Shown piece after piece: positions 8,094 to 15,546 of a stretch of DNA of 64,000 nt. Positions within the stretch are counted from its first letter, which is position 1, and each line of letters starts with the position of its first letter. The notes beneath the pieces were generated by a model that was given only the letters and a program-made list of their open reading frames with translations, was not told the DNA's origin and made no database searches. The translations under genes and the position numbers were made by a program. The stretch comes from Rhodopseudomonas palustris HaA2 (GTDB lineage Bacteria > Pseudomonadota > Alphaproteobacteria > Rhizobiales > Xanthobacteraceae), in contig NC_007778.1 in NCBI RefSeq assembly GCF_000013365.1, positions 1,922,001 to 1,986,000 on the forward strand, read 5' to 3'.

Positions 8094-10355
8094 ATGGCCA
8101 GCTATCTCGAAACCCAGCTCGATTTCATCTATTTCTTCTACGGTCTGGCATTCATCCTGCTGGGCGCGATGAGTTTCGTCATCGCCCGGGTGCGGCCCAA
8201 TCTTCGCGACGCCCGCCTGATCGGTCTGTTTGGTTGCTCGCACGGAGTGACCGAATGGATGGACATGACCACGCTGATCTTCGGGGATTCGAACGAGTTC
8301 GCGATCTTCCGTTCAGCGATGATGACTCTGTCTTTCATTCCGCTCGCCGAATTCGCGCGCAGGGGCGCGGTGAAACTCGGCGTCTGGATGCCTGGGGCCT
8401 GGATCTATCTGCCCGTCCTGGGGGTGCTCGGAGTCGTCGGCCATGTCGACGGACTCGACGCCGCCAGGGCTCTGGCGCGCTACGCTCTGTGTGCGCCGGG
8501 CGCGCTCGGCACGGGTCTCGTGATGCTGGCGCGGCGGCACAAAGTGCGCGAGGCGGGCTGGTCGATTGCGGTTGGGCTCGCAATTGCGTTCTCGCTGTAT
8601 GGTTTGGCTGCCGGCGTCGTCGTCGAGCCCGCCCCGTTCTGGCCGGCCACGATCGTCAACCAGGCGTGGTTCGTGGGAGCGACAGGCGTCCCGATCCAAC
8701 TCGTCCGCGGTCTGATAGCTCTGGTGCTGGCGGCTCTGATCTGGGGGGCCTGGGGTCGGCGGTTGATCCATGCCTTCGATTGCCCGCGCTACACCGCCTA
8801 TCTGCAGCGACAGTTCTACAGCGTCCTCGCCGCGATGGCCGCGATCCTGATCTTCGGCTGGGTCTTGACGAATATCCTCGGCGGCATTTTTCGCACCGAA
8901 GTCGAGCGGGAGGCGGCGAGCACTGCCAGCTTGCTCGTCAACAGCATTGCCGACGCGGTCGGTACGGCCGACGCAGTGGTCAGGGTGCTGGCCGCCTCGC
9001 CCGTGATCGCGCCACTGTTGGTGAGCCCGGAGCGAGCCAACCGCGACCTCGCCCGCGCCGTCATCGATCTCCATGTCGAGACCGCCGGTGCGTCACGTGG
9101 TTTCATCCTCGATCGCAATGGCCACATCGTCGAGACCACCGACCGGCACGATTTCGACGTGCTGGGTGCTGCCTCCCACAAGACCACGGTCTGGTTCCAA
9201 AGCTCGATCGGCGGTCGGACGGGGCGCAATCTCCAGATCGATCCGTTCAGCGGCAGGCAATCCTATGTGAGCAGTCTTCCGCTTCACGACCCGGCCGGAT
9301 CAATCATCGGCGTAGTCGCACTCGAGGTCTTGCTCGAGAAGCTGGATGCCAGGCTGCGCGGTTTCGAGCAGGCGTTCTTTCTGCTCGATGCGCGTGACGT
9401 CGTGGTCCTGACCAGTCGTCCCGCCCAGCTTTCGCGTACTCTGTGGCCTCGGCCTGACATGGTGCCGGCGGCGCCGGAGCAGCCGTCTTCGACACCTCAC
9501 TCCGAACCGCTCCGTCATGCCGTCACCGGCGGCGAATGGACCCGCTTCGGCGGCCGCCGCTCTTATGTTCTGCGCAGCGTCGTGGAGGGAACGCCGTGGT
9601 CGGTGGTGCTGACACTGCCGGTCGCCGGGATCACGGCCAGCCGCCTGCTCGGGATCATCATCACATTGCAACTGGCCCTCACGGCGTTGTTCTATTTCTT
9701 CGGCCGTGAGCGCGGCGTGCGCGACCGCGTGCAGCAATTGCTTCGGTCCGAGTTGCAGGAACGCGCTGCGGCGTTAGCGCGTCAGGCGACCACGGATCCG
9801 CTGACCGGCCTCCACAACCGGCTCCGATTCAACGAAGGTCTGGCTCAGGAACTGGCACGCGTGCGCCGCACCGGCCAGCCGCTTTCGCTGGTCATGTTCG
9901 ATGTGGATCACTTCAAGGAGGTCAATGATCGCTACGGTCATCCGACCGGAGATCAGGTGCTGATCCGGCTATCCCAGACGGCGGCCGCCCAGCTGCGCCA
10001 GACCGACCTGTTGGCCCGCTGGGGCGGCGAGGAATTCGCGATCCTGCTGGTCGACGCCGACCTCCACGCGGCCGTCGAAGTCGCAGAAAACCTGCGGCGG
10101 CTGGTCGCCCGAACCCCGTTCGATCAGATCGGCTCCGTCACGGCGAGTTTCGGCGTCGCCGAATGCCGCCCGGATGAGTCCGCCGATAGTCTGCTGGAAC
10201 GTGCCGACGCCGCGCTGTACCGCGCCAAATCCAACGGCCGCAATCGGGTGGAAATCGATGCGCCGGTCATCGAGGAGACTGTCGCGCTTTCACCAGCGGA
10301 GTCGGGCGACGAGCCACAGCAACGCTCCGACCATAAAAAGCCGACGCGCGCATGA
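8094..10355 (+). CDS. membrane-bound diguanylate cyclase (GGDEF)
   Basis: A 753-residue sensor enzyme predicted to make cyclic di-GMP. The N-terminal about 235 residues hold roughly seven hydrophobic helices. Another helix (FYSVLAAMAAILIFGWVL) precedes an extracytoplasmic sensory region of Cache-like character (GFILDRNGHIVETTD, RQSYVSSLPLHDPAGSIIGV). A last helix (LLGIIITLQLALTALFYFF) leads into the GGDEF domain (about residues 560-730). The active site reads RWGGEEF near residue 643. An RQTD inhibitory I-site stands exactly five residues before it, so an active, product-inhibited cyclase is expected. The start is ATG 8094 (after AGGGA), not the upstream ATG 8052. Confidence 0.9.
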   Translation: MASYLETQLDFIYFFYGLAFILLGAMSFVIARVRPNLRDARLIGLFGCSHGVTEWMDMTTLIFGDSNEFAIFRSAMMTLSFIPLAEFARRGAVKLGVWMPGAWIYLPVLGVLGVVGHVDGLDAARALARYALCAPGALGTGLVMLARRHKVREAGWSIAVGLAIAFSLYGLAAGVVVEPAPFWPATIVNQAWFVGATGVPIQLVRGLIALVLAALIWGAWGRRLIHAFDCPRYTAYLQRQFYSVLAAMAAILIFGWVLTNILGGIFRTEVEREAASTASLLVNSIADAVGTADAVVRVLAASPVIAPLLVSPERANRDLARAVIDLHVETAGASRGFILDRNGHIVETTDRHDFDVLGAASHKTTVWFQSSIGGRTGRNLQIDPFSGRQSYVSSLPLHDPAGSIIGVVALEVLLEKLDARLRGFEQAFFLLDARDVVVLTSRPAQLSRTLWPRPDMVPAAPEQPSSTPHSEPLRHAVTGGEWTRFGGRRSYVLRSVVEGTPWSVVLTLPVAGITASRLLGIIITLQLALTALFYFFGRERGVRDRVQQLLRSELQERAAALARQATTDPLTGLHNRLRFNEGLAQELARVRRTGQPLSLVMFDVDHFKEVNDRYGHPTGDQVLIRLSQTAAAQLRQTDLLARWGGEEFAILLVDADLHAAVEVAENLRRLVARTPFDQIGSVTASFGVAECRPDESADSLLERADAALYRAKSNGRNRVEIDAPVIEETVALSPAESGDEPQQRSDHKKPTRA

Positions 10356-10391
10356 CTGGTCATGGGCGCTGTTATTTACGATGCGCGGCAG

Positions 10392-10772
10392 TCAGGCGCT
10401 CAGGCGATCATCCGCTTCCGGAGGCGGCGCCTCGGCCTTTGAGGTGTGCGGCAGATGCGGCGCCAGCCGGGCATTGGCTTTGAGGAATTGTTGCTGACAG
10501 GCGATGCCGTCTTCGAGCACCCGTGCGGCCGCGCCGCTCAGCCAGTCCTGATACTCGCGCACCGCATCGAGTGGCGTTGCCGCTTCGCTCATCCGACGCG
10601 CGGTTTCCAGTGCGGCGTGGGTTCCAATCCGCCGACGCTCGAACCAGCCGTCCGCGAACTCCTTCATGCCCGCCAGAATGGCTTCCTCGCCCTCCCAGAA
10701 CTTCACTCCGACGGGGCCGTAAGTTCGAGCTGCGGGCAACAGGTTGGGGAATAACGTCACAGGATCGCTCAT
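10392..10772 (-). CDS. phasin-like protein
   Basis: A 126-residue mostly helical, soluble protein resembling polyhydroxyalkanoate granule-associated phasins: MKEFADGWFERRRIGTHAAL, then ETARRMSEAATPLDAVREYQ and DWLSGAAARVLEDGIACQQQ. The amphipathic helices spaced by short turns and the repeated Trp/Tyr-containing helix ends fit the family. It could also be an unrelated small helical protein. A GGAGATTT ribosome site precedes ATG 10772. It is convergent with the diguanylate cyclase gene. No PHA synthesis gene is near. Confidence 0.6.
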   Translation of the reverse strand: MSDPVTLFPNLLPAARTYGPVGVKFWEGEEAILAGMKEFADGWFERRRIGTHAALETARRMSEAATPLDAVREYQDWLSGAAARVLEDGIACQQQFLKANARLAPHLPHTSKAEAPPPEADDRLSA

Positions 10773-10948
10773 CTGAAATCTCCGTGGTGACCGGTGAAAT
10801 CAAATCGCTAAGTCGCACTTGGAGCAATAAACGCCGATTGCGGCACGGGAGTGATCACAACCCGATGAACGAAAAATTTGTGCTCGCGTTTTCGTTCCAT
10901 GCGAATCGTGCAATGCGTCGGAGAGGTATCAGAAGGCATAGTTAAGTG

Positions 10949-10960
10949 CTCATTAATGAG
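10949..10960. promoter_or_regulatory. 12-bp palindrome upstream of small unknown gene
   Basis: CTCATTAATGAG is a perfect palindrome, AT-rich in a GC-rich region, 44 bases before the start codon at 11005. It could be an operator for a dimeric regulator. No factor is identified. Confidence 0.3.
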
Positions 10961-11004
10961 TTCGGCCGCATCCTCATCATCGAAATCGCCTCGGAGTAAC
11001 GCCG

Positions 11005-11415
11005 ATGTTGTCGAGCCGTGAAGCCTTCGAAAATGACCTCTGCCCGGTCCGGGACGATCTCCTCGGTGCGATGTATCGTGCCAACGAGAACGGTCTGCCG
11101 GCCCTGGTGGAAAGTGTATCGTCCGACGTTCGTGCTCAGCTCGCGCTGTTCTGTTACCGCCGCGCCCATCTTCACGCGCTTGCGCTGACGATTGCCGCGA
11201 GCTGTGACGAGCGCGATCTGGTCCGGCACGGCGGGCGGGTCGGTTCCGTGCTAGTCGCGCTGTCGCGCGAAACGGCGGGACCTCGCCACCGGCCTGCGGC
11301 GGTCAACTGCAGTCATCGCAAGGCGATCACGCTGTCGACCAAGCCGCTATCGAGCATCGCGCCGCTCGATCAGGGCGATATCGATGACGATGAGACCGTG
11401 CCGGTGTCCAACTAG
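11005..11415 (+). CDS. hypothetical protein
   Basis: A 136-residue protein not recognised. ATG 11005 follows a GGAG site at 10992. The N-terminal 80 residues are likely helical (EAFENDLCPVRDDLL, VRAQLALFCYRRAHLHAL, LALTIAASCDERDLVRHGG). The C-terminal 45 residues are low in predicted structure and end in an acidic stretch (DQGDIDDDETVP). No signal peptide or membrane segment was seen. It ends 4 bases before the stop of the convergent Cys-cluster protein gene. The AT-rich upstream region and good ribosome site support a real gene. Confidence 0.6.
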   Translation: MLSSREAFENDLCPVRDDLLGAMYRANENGLPALVESVSSDVRAQLALFCYRRAHLHALALTIAASCDERDLVRHGGRVGSVLVALSRETAGPRHRPAAVNCSHRKAITLSTKPLSSIAPLDQGDIDDDETVPVSN

Positions 11416-11419
11416 TAGT

Positions 11420-11794
11420 CTAGTCGGACTTCGAGCCCGTCGGACTCGCGACCAATCCGACTTGTCGGTGGCCGCCGTCTAACAGCGGCGGAAGCCGGTG
11501 CCTCCGCCGCGCCATGATGCATTCCGGATCACCCGGCTGGCACTCGCGGCAGACCTCCGGGCGCAGTTCATAGATCGTGCAGGCGGTGGCTTGCCCGATC
11601 GCCCCGCTCAGCGCGCAGCAGCGCTCGCCCTCACAGCGCATCCCGCTCAGCCGCGCATTGACGAGTTCCGCCGGAATCGCGTCCAGAGCGGCGTCGTCCT
11701 CCACGGTGAAGCGCGGCCAGTTCGCCGAATAGGCACAGCACGCGCCGCAACCCTGGCACGGACTTTCCGGTTCCATCGGAGAGGGGAGGGGCAT
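11420..11794 (-). CDS. YkgJ-type cysteine cluster protein
   Basis: A 124-residue protein with eight or more cysteines arranged CQGCGACC near residue 14, CEGERCCALS in the middle, and ACTIYELRPEVCRECQPG later, the pattern of the zinc/iron-chelating CxxCxxCC (YkgJ) family, which probably binds a metal ion or cluster. The catalytic role is unknown. The start is ATG 11794, directly after an AGGGGGGACC ribosome site; an internal ATG at 11776 is possible. The C-terminal 20 residues are Ser/Gly-rich and not conserved in character. Confidence 0.8.
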   Translation of the reverse strand: MPLPSPMEPESPCQGCGACCAYSANWPRFTVEDDAALDAIPAELVNARLSGMRCEGERCCALSGAIGQATACTIYELRPEVCRECQPGDPECIMARRRHRLPPLLDGGHRQVGLVASPTGSKSD

Positions 11795-11855
11795 GGTCCC
11801 CCCTTTACCGCGATGTGGTCGTTCGCGAAACCACCTTCCGGCGATCCATGCAGCC

Positions 11856-12473
11856 TCAGCCCGGCGCGCGGACCGCCGCCAGTTCGGCTTCGAGTTCCGC
11901 GATCCGCGCGTCACGCTTGGCGAGCGCCTCGGCGACATCGGCGGCGTCGAATTTCTGCGGAATATGCTGCGGACAGTTGGTGTCCCATGCCTCGACCTTG
12001 AACAGGATCGCCTGCTCCGGCCGCGCCTTGTAGCCCTTCGGCATCAGCGATGCGATCAGCGCCGGGTCGTCTTCGATCACCTGGGCGCGGCCCCAAATCT
12101 TGATCCGGCGGCGATGCGCGTAGTCGATCACGAAGATATACGCCTTCGGGTTCTCGGCGAGATTACCCTGAGTGATGTACTGCTTGTTGCCGGTGAAGTC
12201 GGCGAATCCGATCGTCTGGTCGTCGAGGACGTGCAAAAAGCCCGCTGGCCCGCCGCGATGCTGGATGTAGGGCTGGCCGTCGGCGCTGGCAGTGGCGAGC
12301 AGGACGCTCGTCTGCGCGCCGAGAAACTCCGCCAGGTTCTCGTCGATTCTGCTGCGCCATCCGCCGCCCTGTTCAACCCGGGCATACGCGACGCGTGAGC
12401 CCTTGCGGGCCTGGATAGCCTTGACCTGCGGGGTGAAGGCGATGTCGCTCGAAAACTGCAGGGTGTCGGTCAT
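11856..12473 (-). CDS. pyridoxamine 5'-phosphate oxidase-like FMN-binding protein
   Basis: A 205-residue protein of the split-barrel flavin-binding class. Typical segments are AEFLGAQTSVLLATASADGQ, PYIQHRGGPAGFLHVLDDQT, GFADFTGNKQYITQGNL and RRRIKIWGRAQVIEDDP. The C-terminal about 35 residues (AADVAEALAKRDARIAELEA) form a short coiled coil. The start is ATG 12473 (MTDTLQ), not the upstream ATG that would add 26 residues. It is divergent from a LysR-type gene, a common pairing in which the regulator controls the flavoprotein. The substrate is unknown. Confidence 0.82.
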   Translation of the reverse strand: MTDTLQFSSDIAFTPQVKAIQARKGSRVAYARVEQGGGWRSRIDENLAEFLGAQTSVLLATASADGQPYIQHRGGPAGFLHVLDDQTIGFADFTGNKQYITQGNLAENPKAYIFVIDYAHRRRIKIWGRAQVIEDDPALIASLMPKGYKARPEQAILFKVEAWDTNCPQHIPQKFDAADVAEALAKRDARIAELEAELAAVRAPG

Positions 12474-12528
12474 CGCTTTGGCCTCCCATTGTCTGAATGC
12501 CAGGCAAAGATGCGCTGCTTCCTGTTTT

Positions 12529-12562
12529 GCGACAATGATATGAATTGACACTATATTGTTGC
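12529..12562. promoter_or_regulatory. candidate LysR operator between divergent genes
   Basis: GCGACAAT (12529-12536) and ATTGTTGC (12555-12562) form an inverted repeat with one mismatch. It sits in the 107-base region between the PPOX-like gene and the LysR gene, where an autoregulating LysR protein would be expected to bind. Confidence 0.4.
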
Positions 12563-12580
12563 GTATGGTGAAATAATGCC

Positions 12581-13480
12581 ATGGACCGTCTCGATGCCAT
12601 GGCCGCCTTTGTTGCGGTCGCAGACCTCAATGGCTTTGCGCCTGCCGCACGCAAGCTGGGGCTATCGCCTTCGGCGGTGACGCGGCTGGTCGCTGCGCTG
12701 GAGCAGCGTGTCGGCGCGCGTCTGCTGCAGCGGACGACGCGCTCCGTCGCGCTGACCGATATCGGCGCGCGCTATCTCGAGCGCGTGAAGCGGATCCTGT
12801 CCGACGTCGAGGAGGCGGAAGCTTCGGCCTCCGCCGAACGTATCGATCCTTCGGGACGCCTGGTCGTGTCTGCCCCGGTCGGGTTCGGCCGGCTGCATGT
12901 CGCCCCTCTGATGTCGGACTATCTGCTGCGATATCCCGATGTCGCCGGGGAGCTGCGGCTGTCGGACCGGATCATCAATCTGGTCGAGGATGGAGTCGAT
13001 TGCGCCGTCCGCATCGGGCCGCTCGCCGATTCGAGCCTGGTGGCGCGACAGCTCGGGACGATGCGACGGATCGTCGTGGCATCGCCGGACTATCTCGGCG
13101 CACGCGGCGTGCCGATGGTTCCTGCCGAGGTTGCTGCGCACGACACCGTCCATTTCGGCGCCATTACGTCCACGGTGACGTGGCGTTTCGTCGTGGATGG
13201 ACGCGACGTCCGGGTGGCCTGCACACCTCGTTTCGCCACCAATGCTGCCGACGCAGCGATCCTGTATGCCGAGCGCGGCGGTGGTCTCACGCGCGTGCTC
13301 GCCTACCAGGCCGCCGAGGCGATCCGCACCGGGCGGCTTCAGGTCGTGTTGGCAGACTACGAAGCGCCGCCATTGCCGATCACGATCGTGTATCCGACAT
13401 CGCGATTATTGTCGGCCAAGGTCCGCACGTTCGTCGATCTCGCGGCGGAGATTTGCGACTGGCGGTTCGGCGCGGGATAG
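12581..13480 (+). CDS. LysR family transcriptional regulator
   Basis: A 299-residue regulator. The N-terminal winged helix-turn-helix spans residues about 1-60 (FAPAARKLGLSPSAVTRLVA, ALEQRVGARLLQRTTRSVAL). It is followed by the two-lobed effector-binding domain (about 90-295), including GRLVVSAPVGFGRLHVAPL and the late PITIVYPTSRLLSAKVRTF. The length is normal for the family. ATG 12581 is the start. It probably controls the divergent PPOX-like flavoprotein gene and itself through the inverted repeat between them. The effector is unknown. Confidence 0.92.
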   Translation: MDRLDAMAAFVAVADLNGFAPAARKLGLSPSAVTRLVAALEQRVGARLLQRTTRSVALTDIGARYLERVKRILSDVEEAEASASAERIDPSGRLVVSAPVGFGRLHVAPLMSDYLLRYPDVAGELRLSDRIINLVEDGVDCAVRIGPLADSSLVARQLGTMRRIVVASPDYLGARGVPMVPAEVAAHDTVHFGAITSTVTWRFVVDGRDVRVACTPRFATNAADAAILYAERGGGLTRVLAYQAAEAIRTGRLQVVLADYEAPPLPITIVYPTSRLLSAKVRTFVDLAAEICDWRFGAG

Positions 13481-13505
13481 CATCGTGAGGAAAGGGAGTG
13501 CGCCT

Positions 13506-14156
13506 TTGGCGGCCGATCTATTCGAGAATCTGTTCGATGGCCCGAGGCGCGAGGACATCGCTCCGGGCGCAGCGCTGCTGCACGGCTTCGCGCGGGCGCA
13601 GGAGCTCGAATTGATGGCGGTGATCGAGGCCGTCGTCGCGCGCGCCCCGTTCCGCCACATGATGACGCCGGGTGGCCATACGATGAGCGTGGCGATGACC
13701 AGTTGCGGCCGTGCCGGCTGGGTCACCGATCGTCGCGGATATCGCTATGCCACCCACGATCCGGCGAGCGAGCTGCCATGGCCGGAGATGCCGGACGTGT
13801 TGCGCGAACTGGCGGTCAGCGCGGCGGCGGAAGCGGGGTTCGCGGCCTTCACGCCCGATGCCTGCCTGATCAATCGCTATGCGCCGGGTGCCAAGATGGC
13901 GCTGCATCAGGACAAGGACGAGCAGGATTTCGCCGCCCCGATCGTCTCGGTGTCGCTCGGCCTGCCGGCGGTCTTCCAATTCGGCGGGATGGCGCGCAGC
14001 GACAAGCCTCGCCGTTTCGAATTGCGCCACGGCGACGTGCTGGTGTGGGGCGGCGAGACCCGGCTGGTGTATCACGGCGTGCTGGCGCTGAAGGACGGCG
14101 AGCACCCGCTGCTCGGCCGACAGCGCATCAACCTGACGTTTCGCAAGGCGCTGTAA
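13506..14156 (+). CDS. alkB: AlkB, alpha-ketoglutarate/Fe(II)-dependent DNA dealkylase
   Basis: A 216-residue protein, the same length as E. coli AlkB, which repairs 1-methyladenine and 3-methylcytosine by oxidative demethylation. Conserved blocks are MMTPGGHTMSVAMTSCG, PDACLINRYAPGAKMALHQD and GGETRLVYHGVLAL. Fe(II) ligands are His134, Asp136 (HQDKD) and His190; Arg207 and Arg213 in RQRINLTFRK fit the 2-oxoglutarate contacts. The start is TTG 13506, placed 7 bases after an AGGAAAGGGAG ribosome site and giving the E. coli-like N-terminus. GTG 13485 is the alternative. The LysR stop is 25 bases upstream. Confidence 0.95.
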   Translation: MAADLFENLFDGPRREDIAPGAALLHGFARAQELELMAVIEAVVARAPFRHMMTPGGHTMSVAMTSCGRAGWVTDRRGYRYATHDPASELPWPEMPDVLRELAVSAAAEAGFAAFTPDACLINRYAPGAKMALHQDKDEQDFAAPIVSVSLGLPAVFQFGGMARSDKPRRFELRHGDVLVWGGETRLVYHGVLALKDGEHPLLGRQRINLTFRKAL

Positions 14157-14217
14157 GTGCGGCAGATCACTTTGACCGCACCGCAATCTCCTCTATCCTG
14201 ACGGCGGGAGAGGGCTG

Positions 14218-15465
14218 ATGACCGAGCTTGCAATCGACGATGACAATTCCGCCAGCGGCGCCCGCATCAATCGCGCCGGCGTTTACGTCGCGCTGCTGCA
14301 ATTGCTGTTTGCGCTGTGCTGGACCATCTATGTCGTCTTCCTGCCGAAGCTTGCCGCCGAGGTGGGCATCGCGCCGGGCGCGGTGATCCTGATCCTGATG
14401 CTCGACCAGGCGATCTTCACCATCGCCGACACCGCAATGGGCATCGCCGCCGACAAAGTCGGGGCGCTCACCAGCCGGATCGGCCTGTTCGTCGGCATCG
14501 CCACCGCCGTGTCCTGCGCGGCGTTCGTTGCGCTGCCCTTTGTGACGTCCGGTGGGCCGTCCGCGCAGGTGGCGTTCATCGGCCTGATCGTGGTGTGGGC
14601 GGCGACGTCGTCGGCGCTGCGCGCGCCGCCGCTGACGCTGTTCGGCAAATACGGCGCGCGGCCGTCGCTGCCGTGGCTGTCGGCGCTCACCATGCTCGGC
14701 TACGGACTCGCCGGCGCGGCATCGCCCTATCTGGGCGTGGTGATGAAGAACATCGACGCGCGGCTGCCGTTCGTGATCTCCAGCGTCGTGTTGCTGATCA
14801 CCACGCTGGCGCTGTCGCGGGTCGAGCGCGGACTGTCGGGAGCGCAGCCCAAGCCGAAGCCACGCGACCCCGGCAAGGCGCTTGGACCCCTGCCGGCCCT
14901 GTTCATCGCGGCGATGGTGCTGCTCGCGCTCGGCTATCAGATGCATTTTGCCCTGAACAGCGCGCCGATGTTCTTGCGCTTCGCCAAGCCCGACGATCTG
15001 CAATGGCTGATGCCGGTGTTCTGGATCGGCTTCAACATCGCGTTGTTTCCGGCGAGCGTCGTGGTCAAGCATCGCGGCGGACTGATCGTGATGGGCGCCG
15101 CCGGCCTGCTCGGGGCGCTGGCGGTGGCCGGTGCGGAATACGCCGGAAACTTGAACATGCTGATCGCGGCGCAATTCCTCGCGGGCGCAGCGTGGGGCTG
15201 CATGCTCATGAGCGCTGTCTCGGCGGCGCTGGCGATCGGACAGACCGGCGCCGAGGGCCGGCTCACCGGGCTGGTGTTCTCGGCGCTGGCGCTCGCCACC
15301 TTTGCCCGGATGGCGGCGGTGGCCGGCGGGCTGCAGAAGCTGCCGGACTACGCGCCGCTGCTGTACTGGGCACCGGTCGCGTGCTGGTCGGTCGCGGGCG
15401 CCGGATTGCTGGCGCTGGCCGCATCGCGGCTGCGCAGAGCGGAAACAGTCACAGCGACGAGCTGA
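14218..15465 (+). CDS. MFS transporter
   Basis: A 415-residue inner-membrane protein with about 12 hydrophobic segments in two halves separated by a polar loop near residues 200-220 (GLSGAQPKPKPRDPGK). The first cytoplasmic loop, MGIAADKVGALTSR, matches the family G-x(3)-D-R/K-x-G pattern. The substrate is unknown. It starts at ATG 14218, 61 bases after alkB, after a GGGAGAGGG ribosome site. It is convergent with the homoprotocatechuate catabolic operon and could be tied to it only by position. Confidence 0.85.
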   Translation: MTELAIDDDNSASGARINRAGVYVALLQLLFALCWTIYVVFLPKLAAEVGIAPGAVILILMLDQAIFTIADTAMGIAADKVGALTSRIGLFVGIATAVSCAAFVALPFVTSGGPSAQVAFIGLIVVWAATSSALRAPPLTLFGKYGARPSLPWLSALTMLGYGLAGAASPYLGVVMKNIDARLPFVISSVVLLITTLALSRVERGLSGAQPKPKPRDPGKALGPLPALFIAAMVLLALGYQMHFALNSAPMFLRFAKPDDLQWLMPVFWIGFNIALFPASVVVKHRGGLIVMGAAGLLGALAVAGAEYAGNLNMLIAAQFLAGAAWGCMLMSAVSAALAIGQTGAEGRLTGLVFSALALATFARMAAVAGGLQKLPDYAPLLYWAPVACWSVAGAGLLALAASRLRRAETVTATS

Positions 15466-15475
15466 TTGGAGAGCT

Positions 15476-15540
15476 CGTCATTCCGGAGCGCCGCGCAGCG
15501 GCGACCTCGGAATTCTCCCGGGGCCTCACACCATGATGGG
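15476..15540. repeat. partial intergenic repeat, family C
   Basis: Contains CTCGTCATTCCGGAGCGCCG at the left and CTCGGAATTCTCCCGGGG further on, like one side of the element at 19216-19327. It lies between the convergent MFS and TPP-enzyme genes. Confidence 0.45.
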
Positions 15541-15546
15541 CCGTGC

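Noticed and set aside
10870-10920. Minus-strand GGAAC followed by TCGTT upstream of the phasin gene, considered as an EcfG promoter
   Set aside because: Spacing between the two boxes is 22 bases, not 16-17, and the distance to the gene is long.
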